From NCBI GenBank assembly GCA_964598225.1, contig CAZRBG010000098.1, positions 1-15,994 on the forward strand: 15,994 nucleotides of DNA, given 5' to 3'. The translations under genes and the position numbers were made by a program. The notes beneath the pieces are model-generated. The model searched no databases. It had not been told where the DNA came from and saw only the letters and a list, made by a program, of their open reading frames with translations. Of the stretch, positions 1 to 7,625 are shown piece after piece (position 1 is the stretch's first letter; each line of letters opens with the position of its first letter). Source of the stretch: SG8-4 sp964598225 (GTDB lineage Bacteria; Planctomycetota; Phycisphaerae; Sedimentisphaerales; Anaerobacaceae).

Positions 1-3
1 TTA

Positions 4-1062
4 TTACGCCAGACCATATACAAATCGGGAAGTTATTTCATGCACGATCCTTAGCTCCTCGGCGTAGCTTGTTTGGTAGAAGTCGAGTAGGCCGTCGTTG
101 TCGTAATCTCCACAATCGATGCCCATACTCCCCTGATCGTCGCCCTGTACGTCGTAAGCAAGCCCGGCTATCAAGCCCACTTCCTCGAACTTGCCTGTCC
201 CGTCATTCTCGAATAGGAAATTCGCATATACGTCATTGGCGAGATAAATATCAGTGTCGCCGTCGTTGTCAAAGTCTGCACATACGCCTCCCATGCCCCA
301 GCCCTTGTGCCCGGCTATGCCGGATTCAACGCCAACGTCCGTGAAGGTCCCGTCTCCATTGTTGCGAAACAAATCGTTTGCCATGGCAGGAAAATCCATC
401 GGCCCTGCATACATTGCTATTCCCTGTGAGGTCCGCGTGAGATGGTTCTCATAGGTGAAGTCGAGGTAATTTGCCACGAACAGATCGAGATCGCCGTCTT
501 TGTCCATATCGAGAAAATGTGCTGCGGCCCCCACCTTATGTCCCGCTGCGACACCCGCTATCTCGGTAACATCTTCGAAAGCCCCGTCACCTTTGTTCCG
601 GTACAATACGTTCGGGCCGTAGTTGTTCACGTAGAGATCGAGGTGGCCGTCATTATCGTAATCCCCGACGGCTACGCCGAGACCGAATCCGGTATCACCG
701 ACACCCGCCCGGTCCGTGACGTTGGTGAATTTCCAGTTCCCTTCGTTGCGATAAAGCTCGTTCTTCGGCGTCGTTTTTGATTTGGTCCCTTTCAAAGGCG
801 CGCCGTTGAGAAAATAAATATCGATGTTACCGTCTTTGTCGTAATCGAAAAGCGCCAATCCGGAGGCGACTGATTCCACGATGTATCTCTCGCCGCTGCC
901 GCCGTCGGTGTGCACAAATGTAATTCCCGTTTCGTCGGTCACGTCGGTAAGTACGATACCTCCTTCGGCATCTCCCCAGACCGGAATACACGATAAGACC
1001 AGCATTACGGCCATGTGCCGTTCGATCTTCCATCCGAAGTTACCAGGAGCAATCGGGATCAT
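4..1062 (-). CDS. CRTAC1-like FG-GAP/VCBS repeat protein, exported, C-terminally short
   Basis: Exported beta-propeller-type protein of 352 residues. Five calcium-binding FG-GAP/VCBS loops of the form DxDxDGxxD are visible at about residues 73-81, 134-142, 185-193, 263-271 and 319-327, alternating with YRNxGDGxFxDVT segments typical of CRTAC1 proteins. The N-terminus has a basic region and a hydrophobic stretch (about 17-29) consistent with a signal peptide. The ATG at 1062 has GAGG about 10 bases upstream and lies 4 bp after the TPR gene stop, so the two are probably co-translated; an internal ATG at residue 17 is possible but has a weaker ribosome site. Bacterial CRTAC1 proteins usually run to about 500-600 residues with a C-terminal ASPIC/UnbV domain. 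Here the repeat pattern breaks off after the fifth loop, an unrelated tail of about 15 residues follows, and two tandem TAA stops end it. Molecular function is unknown; adhesion or surface binding is inference. Confidence 0.85.
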   Translation of the reverse strand: MIPIAPGNFGWKIERHMAVMLVLSCIPVWGDAEGGIVLTDVTDETGITFVHTDGGSGERYIVESVASGLALFDYDKDGNIDIYFLNGAPLKGTKSKTTPKNELYRNEGNWKFTNVTDRAGVGDTGFGLGVAVGDYDNDGHLDLYVNNYGPNVLYRNKGDGAFEDVTEIAGVAAGHKVGAAAHFLDMDKDGDLDLFVANYLDFTYENHLTRTSQGIAMYAGPMDFPAMANDLFRNNGDGTFTDVGVESGIAGHKGWGMGGVCADFDNDGDTDIYLANDVYANFLFENDGTGKFEEVGLIAGLAYDVQGDDQGSMGIDCGDYDNDGLLDFYQTSYAEELRIVHEITSRFVYGLA

Positions 1063-1066
1063 AAAG

Positions 1067-2524
1067 TCATTTCCTCTGCTGAATAACCTGATAGAGACGC
1101 TGGTACTGCTTATTTTCCGGATCTAAGGTTATAGCCCGTTTGATGGCCGCCTGCGCATTTGCTTTGTCTCCGATTTCATCGCAGGCCCAAGCGAAAACGA
1201 AACACGTGGCCGCACCCGTATCCAGCTTCAAGGCTTTATATGCAAGCTGCCTGGCCATGGGCAAATTCTTTCCCATTTTCAGATACAGCCGGGCAAGCTC
1301 GCGATACCCCTCGGGCCGGTTCGGTATGAGAGTAATAACTTTGCGGAAGGCTTTCTCCGAATCGTCGTATCTTTTCAGTTGGCCCGACAACATTCCAATA
1401 ACAAGATACGGCATGGCAGCTTTCGGCTGGATTTCGGTGATCCGTCGATACATCTCGATGGTTTTCGCCGGCTGCCCGGTTGTCTGGTACAAAGATCCCA
1501 GTTCCAGATAGCTGACGACATTGTTGGGATCGAGTCCTGCGGCGTATTTGAGCAATTTTTCGGCTTTGGGGAACTTGCCGTTTTCCCGATACATCCGCCC
1601 GACGTTAATATACGTAATGGCGGCATTCCTTTGTGTCTCGGCAAAGTCGTCATACTCGCTCTTTCTGGCTTTAAGGCCTCGGCGCGCCTCGGCTTTGAGT
1701 TTCCGGAAAGTCGCCGCGTATGCTTTTGCCTGATCGCGATGACCGAGGCTGGCACAGACCGAAGTCAAGCCATAGTAAGCATTTGCATAATCCGGTTCGA
1801 TTTCCACGGCCTTCTCATAGTACTTCTTCGCCCGGTCGTACTCTTTCTGCTGAAAATATGTCTGGCCCAGGAGGAACAGTGCGAAACTGGACTCCGGCGC
1901 CATTTGAATCACTTTTTCAAGCTCCTCGACAGCTTCGCTATGGCGGCCTGACATCATTAAGACCCGACCGACATTGCTCCGCGCCTCAATAAGCTCAGGA
2001 TCGATCTCCAGGGCTTTTCGATAGTGTGCTATTGATTGCTCGTAATTGCCCTTTTTCAGAAAGTGCCAGCCCATGCTTCTGAGCACGTCGGCGCGCTTGG
2101 GATTGATTTCCAGAGCTTCTTTCCAGAATTTCTCCGCCTCGACGGCGTTTCCGCGTCTATACAATACGTTGCCCATGACGGCAAGCGAATCGTCGCGTCC
2201 GGGAAAGTCTCGCAGAAGTTCCTCGGCAAGCTTTAACTCCTTTTGCCTGAGAGCGGCCAGTCCTTCAACGGTGCGTATTGGTTCTACGGCGGGTATAGAG
2301 GCATGATTGTCCTTCTTCGGTGAAGGCGGCGATGTGTTACTCGGTTTATCTTCTGCGCTTAAAAGCAATCCTGCAGAAAACACAGCGTTAGCAGGCCCGG
2401 CTATTATTACGGTTGCAAGGACCCTCCGGAGAGCTTTCCTGCAAGCGAACCAAGACGGCCTCCGCCGGAACGTGCTCTTTTTCCGATGCCCGACAACATG
2501 GTATTTGCTCGTCTCTTCCGGCAT
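1067..2524 (-). CDS. TPR repeat protein with N-terminal membrane segment
   Basis: Protein of 485 residues made almost entirely of tetratricopeptide repeats, roughly nine to ten units from about residue 85 to the C-terminus. Units show the usual pattern of a small residue, a large hydrophobic and a closing proline, for example EKFWKEALEINPKRADVL and AHYRKALEIDPELIEA. One hydrophobic segment lies at about residues 35-56 after an arginine-rich stretch, so it is a signal anchor or signal peptide placing the repeats outside the cytoplasmic membrane. The reading frame can be extended to a GTG at 2560. The ATG at 2524 is preferred because the -10 box at 2573-2578 predicts transcription to start within a few bases of that GTG, while the ATG has GAGG 11 bases upstream. 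TPRs are protein-protein scaffolds; the partner is not shown, but the tightly linked CRTAC1-like gene is the obvious candidate. Confidence 0.88.
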   Translation of the reverse strand: MPEETSKYHVVGHRKKSTFRRRPSWFACRKALRRVLATVIIAGPANAVFSAGLLLSAEDKPSNTSPPSPKKDNHASIPAVEPIRTVEGLAALRQKELKLAEELLRDFPGRDDSLAVMGNVLYRRGNAVEAEKFWKEALEINPKRADVLRSMGWHFLKKGNYEQSIAHYRKALEIDPELIEARSNVGRVLMMSGRHSEAVEELEKVIQMAPESSFALFLLGQTYFQQKEYDRAKKYYEKAVEIEPDYANAYYGLTSVCASLGHRDQAKAYAATFRKLKAEARRGLKARKSEYDDFAETQRNAAITYINVGRMYRENGKFPKAEKLLKYAAGLDPNNVVSYLELGSLYQTTGQPAKTIEMYRRITEIQPKAAMPYLVIGMLSGQLKRYDDSEKAFRKVITLIPNRPEGYRELARLYLKMGKNLPMARQLAYKALKLDTGAATCFVFAWACDEIGDKANAQAAIKRAITLDPENKQYQRLYQVIQQRK

Positions 2525-2572
2525 TTCCAACACAGCCTCATAATCACAGTGTGTCTGCACGCCACATATACA

Positions 2573-2601
2573 ATAATACCATACCAGGGGCCGGATTTCA
2601 A
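2573..2601 (-). promoter_or_regulatory. Sigma-70-type promoter for the TPR/CRTAC1 pair
   Basis: On the minus strand a TTGAAA box (2596-2601) is followed by a 17-base spacer and TATTAT (2573-2578). The spacer ends in TGG, giving an extended -10 (TGnTATTAT). It lies in the gap between the glycosyltransferase stop and the TPR gene. The predicted start of transcription is near 2566, leaving a leader of about 40 bases before the ATG at 2524. This makes the TPR and CRTAC1-like genes a separate transcription unit, although read-through from the sugar cluster is not excluded because no clear terminator was seen in the gap. Confidence 0.6.
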
Positions 2602-2672
2602 TACGCCGTTATCGACTCTATTCTAAACAAGCTTGTGAAAGACCGCAATCTTCGGGCCGAGCCTCACGCGGC

Positions 2673-3818
2673 TTAATCGGTCAAGGATTTCTCCACTTCC
2701 GAGGCCAGTTTCTCTAATCGCTTTTCTCGCTCAGCAACGGCAATCTCAGGCTCGAAACCGGCGATTTCCAGAATCGCTTTCCAGCGGTACACCCAGTCGT
2801 GGCGCAACAGCGACTGAACGATATTGTCCCTGCGGATTTTCTCGATACGTTTCGGCTGCGAGTCGAGTTCGGCAAGGACATCGGCAATATTCGGACAGTC
2901 AAACGGGACTTTGATTACAGAATCCGGCCAGTCAAAGTGTTCTTTGAAAACCTCGGTTTCCGGATGGCTTCCGATCATAACGGTTCCCGCGGCCGCACCT
3001 TCAAAATAGCGATAGCCGATTTCATCCTGCCCCCCTGTCTCCCATTTCCGATTTGCCTTTGCCGAATTAACGACGAAATAGCGACTTCGCTTAGCAATAT
3101 TGGCTATCAAGCTGCGATGCTCTATGGGCCGCGTCGTCGTCATTTTGTCGATCGTGTCATACATGTAGAAAATCTGTTTCTCCTCAGCCAACTTGAGTAG
3201 AGCATCGTGAGTGATCCGTGATCGGCGTCCTATCGAATAAACATCAATAGAACGCTCGGGCCGATCCGGGTAGGGACAGAACTTGATTGCATCGATACCC
3301 GGCGGCAGGTAGAAACACGGCTTTCTGACCAAATCCTGTATCGGCTTAACACTTTGACTGCAATTGAGAATCACATAATCGAATTGAGACAGAATCTTCG
3401 CATAGCCCTTCCAATACTTCAGATCGGTCACCCACGCCTCTGCGAGCCAGCAAACAGCGGTACGGCACTGCTTTCTCCATCCTTTGACGGCGTTCAGAGA
3501 TAGTAAGTCTCTATGCAACATGAACTTCGCAAGGAACAGATCATAGCGTCGATCAAGTTGGATCTTATGGCATCCGCGACTAAACGAGGCGATTGCAGCG
3601 CGGCGAGCAAGCTGATCTGAAACCCTCTGCTTGATCCTAAATAGACCGGCAGGCTTCGGTGTCAGAATATCCACGACATCAACCTCGTTGAGCACATCCT
3701 CGAATTCATATTCGCAACACGCCGAAATCTGTCTTTGCAAAAGCCTCTGAGAAAACACCCCTATTCGTGCTCCGTCTGACGCGCTGTGTAAAGCTCTTCG
3801 TTCCGGTTGCTCTGCCAT
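2673..3818 (-). CDS. CgeB-like family 1 glycosyltransferase
   Basis: Cytosolic protein of 381 residues with no membrane segment, resembling GT-B glycosyltransferases of the CgeB / Glyco_trans_1_2 group. The C-terminal half carries the recognisable donor-binding region: GYRYFEGAAAGTVMIG at about 268-283, followed by an acidic ETEVF stretch and a DWPDSVIKVPFD segment. The middle segment LPPGIDAIKFCPYP (about 171-184) is the usual linker between the two Rossmann-like halves. It is the last gene of the sugar cluster, 33 bp after the third methyltransferase. An AGGAGG ribosome site lies about 16 bases before the ATG, farther than usual, but no better in-frame start exists. It probably transfers the sugar made by the upstream genes. 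Donor and acceptor are unknown, and the N-terminal third is not recognisable. Confidence 0.75.
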   Translation of the reverse strand: MAEQPERRALHSASDGARIGVFSQRLLQRQISACCEYEFEDVLNEVDVVDILTPKPAGLFRIKQRVSDQLARRAAIASFSRGCHKIQLDRRYDLFLAKFMLHRDLLSLNAVKGWRKQCRTAVCWLAEAWVTDLKYWKGYAKILSQFDYVILNCSQSVKPIQDLVRKPCFYLPPGIDAIKFCPYPDRPERSIDVYSIGRRSRITHDALLKLAEEKQIFYMYDTIDKMTTTRPIEHRSLIANIAKRSRYFVVNSAKANRKWETGGQDEIGYRYFEGAAAGTVMIGSHPETEVFKEHFDWPDSVIKVPFDCPNIADVLAELDSQPKRIEKIRRDNIVQSLLRHDWVYRWKAILEIAGFEPEIAVAEREKRLEKLASEVEKSLTD

Positions 3819-3851
3819 CTTGAAGTACCAAACCCTCCTTTAGCTCTCTTC

Positions 3852-5078
3852 TCATGCCAGTAGAAATCGAGCGTCTATGCCGAACTCTCCGACGGTCTTG
3901 CGAATTTCCGCCTGATAAATCGGATTCATGATAATGACTGCTTGCGGCTGGTATTCTCTGAGGAATTCCGGTCTTACGACTTTTTGCCCCGTGCCGGGTA
4001 CGAATTGCCCTGACTTTCGCGGATTGATATCGACAATGTACTCTATCTGCTTATGTGAGATGCTCAGCGTATTTGCAAATGTTACTCCCTTTGAGCCGGC
4101 GCCCCAGATGACAATCCGACTTTTCTTCCGTAGAAGACCGGATAACTCCTCGCGCCACGAACATACCGTCTTCTCATAAACACGTTGAAAGTTTGCGGCA
4201 AGCTGACTGAGATTGGGGACGTCCCACTTACTATCAGACTTCCCGCCGGAGTGGTCTTGACTCGGGCGTGCTTCGATCGTAAGAAACTGATTTCCATAAC
4301 GCAGTGCGACCTCGATCGGATCAAATCCGGCTCTTAAAAAAAGTTTAGCCAGCGATTCGGAAGTAAAATACGAGCAATGCTCGTATATGATGTCCCACAA
4401 GCCCATCTGCTCGAGAGAGTAAAGTGCGTTCGGAACCTCGAAATAAACGACACATGCATCCTGTTGACTAATCGCTCTGCGGACACCTTGAAGAAAAGCC
4501 AACGGATCGTGAACGTGTTCCAAAACGTGTCGGCAGCAAACAAAATCGACTGGATAGCCTCTGTGTGCTTCCGAGTAAGCCTCTGAAAGGATTTCAATCT
4601 CCGATGTCGTAGCAGCCGTTGTGTTCTTCTTCGAATCATAGGACGGATCGAAACCAAGAACGCGATTATTTCCGAGCCGCTGCATTAAACTAAGAAAATC
4701 CCCCTGTCCGCAACCAATTTCTATTACTTCTTTTTCTCGCAGCTCATAGCGTTGAATAAGTCGTTCGGCCGTTTCCTCGGCCCATTTCTGGAACACAGGT
4801 GAAAAGTGAAGAGAATTCTCGTATGCCGGAGAGTATTTCGTTAAATCCGGATCAAAATAAATGTTATAAATCAGTGCGCACTGCCGACAATGCGCCAGAC
4901 GAACGGGAGCACCCGGTGCGGCCATAGCCTGATCGCGAGTTTCCCAAAGGGTGTTACAGAAAACCGGCACACTTTCGACCTCGAAGAAAACACCGGCCCG
5001 GGAATTTCCGCAGACGGGACAGCGCTGTCCTGTCAATCGTTTTTCTTTGCGGGCCTTTTCTTGAGGTACAGCTTTCAT
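3852..5078 (-). CDS. C-methyltransferase-like protein 3 (Zn-binding, SAM and C-terminal Rossmann domains)
   Basis: Protein of 408 residues with the three-domain layout of sugar C-methyltransferases (TylCIII/NovU/TcaB9 type). A four-cysteine zinc site comes first (C20, C23, C64, C67). A SAM-binding motif VIEIGCGQGDFL follows at 118-129, then CCRHVLEH at 181-188. The C-terminal Rossmann-like domain has VIWGAGSKG at about 323-331 and YIVDINP at 347-353. The family active-site segment Y-x-E-H reads I-Y-E-H at 231-234, so the tyrosine position is isoleucine; the Glu and His remain. It is closely similar to the gene before it, including the C-terminal pattern PGTGxxVVxPxFLxxYxPxxVIxMNPIY, which indicates a tandem duplication. 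The gap to the previous stop is 5 bp with no clear ribosome site, so translation is probably coupled. It may methylate a different position or be a non-catalytic partner; the substrate is unknown. Confidence 0.82.
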   Translation of the reverse strand: MKAVPQEKARKEKRLTGQRCPVCGNSRAGVFFEVESVPVFCNTLWETRDQAMAAPGAPVRLAHCRQCALIYNIYFDPDLTKYSPAYENSLHFSPVFQKWAEETAERLIQRYELREKEVIEIGCGQGDFLSLMQRLGNNRVLGFDPSYDSKKNTTAATTSEIEILSEAYSEAHRGYPVDFVCCRHVLEHVHDPLAFLQGVRRAISQQDACVVYFEVPNALYSLEQMGLWDIIYEHCSYFTSESLAKLFLRAGFDPIEVALRYGNQFLTIEARPSQDHSGGKSDSKWDVPNLSQLAANFQRVYEKTVCSWREELSGLLRKKSRIVIWGAGSKGVTFANTLSISHKQIEYIVDINPRKSGQFVPGTGQKVVRPEFLREYQPQAVIIMNPIYQAEIRKTVGEFGIDARFLLA

Positions 5079-5083
5079 CTGAC

Positions 5084-6319
5084 TTATTCACAGGCGAGTA
5101 AATCGGCGGTAACGCCAAGCCTGTTCAGTTCCTGCTGAATCTCATCGCAATAGATGGGATTCATAACAATCACCTTTCGAGGCTTGTATTGTTTCAGGAA
5201 ATTCGGAGCTACAATCTCATGACCGGTTCCCGGCAATCTTTTTCCATGTCTGTACGGATTGATATCAACAACATATTCAACCTCATCCGTAAGCCCGAGC
5301 GTGGTCAGGAAGGCAACGGCTTTAGAACCCGATCCCCAGAGAACGAACTTCTTGCCGTCTCGGACGAATTCCCGGATTGTCCTGAGCCAATAGTCGATTT
5401 TTTGAGAACATACCTGTCCGAATTCATCCACCGCCTGGCTAACCTGTTCCATGTCGTCTTCCAGATCCAAAAGCACGCCCTGCCTGCCGTGGTTGGGCCG
5501 GGCGGAAACAATCAGATACTGATCGTGATAATCCAGGTATAGTTCGTCAGGGTCGAATCCCGACATGCGAAATAATCTGGCCAACGAACCGGCCGTGAAA
5601 TAAGTGCAGTGTTCGTAATAGATATCCCAGAAAGCCCCTTCGCGAAGGACCCTCATGACATCCGGCAGCTCGAAAAAAAGAAGCGTCTCAGGGCGATCGG
5701 CAACAGCGTCGTGAATCATTCGCATGAACTCCAACGTCGGAGCGATGTGTTCCAGAGTGTGACGACAGCAGATAACATCGGCCTTCATTCCCGCGTATTT
5801 TGCCGAGTAAAAATCTTGAACGAATTCGATTCGAGACTCATTCTCGTCCGGATTTCTCTCGGGTACGTACGCCGGATCAAAGCCAATTCCAAGATTGTCA
5901 CCCAACCGGCACATCAACGCCAGGAACTCTCCCTTTCCGCAGCCAATTTCAAGAACCACCTTATTGCGAATGTCGTACTTATCGATCGTTCTGGCAGCAA
6001 GTGATTTGGCAAAGGCATTGAAACAGGCCGAGAATCCCTGAGTCTCCTCGCATTGACCACTGTAGTTGTGGAGATCAGGATTAAACAGAGAATTGGTTAT
6101 AAAGCCGCAATTCGGACAAAATCCGAGTTCGAGGTCGCCGGTAGGAAAATCCCGGGCATCTTCTTTGCTCGACATCAACAGACAACTGTGGACGGGAATA
6201 TCTTTAAGGCTGTAGAAAGAATTAAGCCCTCTCGAACTGCAGTTTGGACAACACCTATCGACGTGTGTGCTAACTTCGAATGAAACATTTTTTGGTAACT
6301 GCATCGTGAGTTCTTCCAT
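5084..6319 (-). CDS. C-methyltransferase-like protein 2 (Zn-binding, SAM and C-terminal Rossmann domains)
   Basis: Protein of 411 residues and paralogue of its two neighbours. The zinc site is formed by a CCPNC cluster (about 23-27) and CPNC (68-71). The SAM-binding loop VVLEIGCGKGEFL lies at 121-133, CCRHTLEH at 184-191, and the active-site segment reads Y-Y-E-H at 234-237, keeping the tyrosine, glutamate and histidine of the family but replacing the second-position histidine of the first paralogue. The C-terminal Rossmann-like part has VLWGSGSKA (about 326-334) and YVVDINP (349-355). The start at 6319 is supported by GAGGGTG overlapping the stop codon of the upstream gene (8 bp gap); an ATG five codons in is a weaker option. 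Transfer of a methyl group from SAM to a nucleotide-linked sugar is the family function; substrate and position are not known. Confidence 0.83.
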   Translation of the reverse strand: MEELTMQLPKNVSFEVSTHVDRCCPNCSSRGLNSFYSLKDIPVHSCLLMSSKEDARDFPTGDLELGFCPNCGFITNSLFNPDLHNYSGQCEETQGFSACFNAFAKSLAARTIDKYDIRNKVVLEIGCGKGEFLALMCRLGDNLGIGFDPAYVPERNPDENESRIEFVQDFYSAKYAGMKADVICCRHTLEHIAPTLEFMRMIHDAVADRPETLLFFELPDVMRVLREGAFWDIYYEHCTYFTAGSLARLFRMSGFDPDELYLDYHDQYLIVSARPNHGRQGVLLDLEDDMEQVSQAVDEFGQVCSQKIDYWLRTIREFVRDGKKFVLWGSGSKAVAFLTTLGLTDEVEYVVDINPYRHGKRLPGTGHEIVAPNFLKQYKPRKVIVMNPIYCDEIQQELNRLGVTADLLACE

Positions 6320-6327
6320 GTCACCCT

Positions 6328-7605
6328 CTATACAATTATCGGTTCGGGAATCGGTATCACGAACTTGCCGCCTTTTTCCCTGAAGGCGGCCTGTTGAGAT
6401 AGTATTTCATCTTTGAAGTTCCAGGGCAAGATTAAAACATAATCGGGCATGTCTTGAAGCAGCCGCGACGGATCACAGACCGGTATGTGGACTCCGGGCA
6501 TATACTTGCCCTGCTTGTGGACGTTACGATCGACGACGTATTCGATAACATCAGGGCCGGTTTGAATATAGTTGACCAGTATCGCGCCCTTGGCTGCGGC
6601 GCCGTATGCCGCTATTTTTTTGCCCTGAGCCTTTAGATTGCCGAGCAGCTCTCTCAAATCTCTGCCGATATTCTGAACTCTGTCGCCGAAATCCTTGTAG
6701 TACTCGAATCGATCTACCGCAAGTCTTCGTTCTTCCACCAGAAGCCCGCGAACCGGTTCTCGGACGTTTTCTCTGCGGCCGGCATACAATCGCAGTGAAC
6801 CACCGTGAATGGACAGCCTCTCGATGTCATTCAGAAATAATCCATTTCTGCGGAAAAGGCGGTCGAGAGCGGTAACGGAGAAATAACATAGATGCTCGTG
6901 GTATATGGTATCGAACTCGCAATGGTCGATAAGGTCCTTGACGTAGGGTACTTCGATTACCGCCACTCCGTCGTCTTTAAGCAAGATACCAATTCCTTCG
7001 AGAAAGCCGTTAGTATCCGGCACATGAGCCAGCACATTGTTCGCATGAATCACATCCGCCTGCCGTCCTTCATCTGCCAGTTTCCAGGCAAGGCCGGCTG
7101 TGAAGAACGTGCACATGGTCGGCACTCCGGCCTGCTCCGCTGCTGCTGCGGGCCCCTCAGCCGGATCGATGCCCAGGCAGGGTATGCCTTTTTCGACATA
7201 GTGCCGGAGCAGGTAGCCGTCGTTGCTCGCAAGCTCGACAACGAGGCTGGTCGAATCCAGCTTACATCTGTCTATAAGAGACAATACGTTCTCGCGCGAA
7301 TGTTCGAGCAGAGCATCGCTGAATGATGAGTAGTAGGGATAGTCCTCGCAGAAAAGCTTTTCCGGCGGAACGGTCTCAAGTATCTGGACCAGAGCACACG
7401 TCGGACAGAATGCAAGCTCGAGGGGGAATTTGTCTTCAGGTTCGGCAAGCTGATTATCGGCGAGCAGGCCGTCGGAAAGCGGCATCATACCCAGCTCCAG
7501 AACACCGGTCAGTCCTGCTCGATCGCACGATCTGCATCGTGCCTGTTCGCACTTTTTCTCAAAAGCTCCGTCAGTCGAAATAACAGGGATCCTTTCCTTA
7601 CCCAC
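6328..7605 (-). CDS. Sugar C-methyltransferase, TylCIII/NovU/TcaB9-like
   Basis: Protein of 425 residues, the most canonical of the three methyltransferases here. It has an N-terminal zinc site (C24, C27, C67, C70), the EDYPYYSSFS segment (87-96), a SAM-binding motif VVELASNDGYLL at 122-133, H194 in VLAHVPD, and a complete Y-H-E-H motif at 235-238. In TcaB9 the corresponding Tyr, Glu and His surround the sugar and take part in catalysis. The C-terminal Rossmann-like domain contains AAYGAAAKGAILVNY at 332-346. These enzymes usually C-methylate 4-keto-deoxy nucleotide sugars at C3 through an enolate. The start is GTG at 7605, 20 bp after the SDR stop, with no strong ribosome site; no in-frame ATG is available upstream. 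A true 3-C-methyltransferase would need a 4-keto sugar, and the enzyme supplying it is not evident in the window. Confidence 0.88.
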   Translation of the reverse strand: MGKERIPVISTDGAFEKKCEQARCRSCDRAGLTGVLELGMMPLSDGLLADNQLAEPEDKFPLELAFCPTCALVQILETVPPEKLFCEDYPYYSSFSDALLEHSRENVLSLIDRCKLDSTSLVVELASNDGYLLRHYVEKGIPCLGIDPAEGPAAAAEQAGVPTMCTFFTAGLAWKLADEGRQADVIHANNVLAHVPDTNGFLEGIGILLKDDGVAVIEVPYVKDLIDHCEFDTIYHEHLCYFSVTALDRLFRRNGLFLNDIERLSIHGGSLRLYAGRRENVREPVRGLLVEERRLAVDRFEYYKDFGDRVQNIGRDLRELLGNLKAQGKKIAAYGAAAKGAILVNYIQTGPDVIEYVVDRNVHKQGKYMPGVHIPVCDPSRLLQDMPDYVLILPWNFKDEILSQQAAFREKGGKFVIPIPEPIIV

Positions 7606-7625
7606 AATGCACCATAGAACAAGAC

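Noticed and set aside
1..60. Single frameshift as the cause of the short CRTAC1-like protein
   Set aside because: Both alternative frames hit stop codons within a few codons of the break and show no FG-GAP continuation.
1379..1951. 190-codon plus-strand frame inside the TPR gene
   Set aside because: Antisense to well-formed TPR repeats; no domain and no ribosome site.
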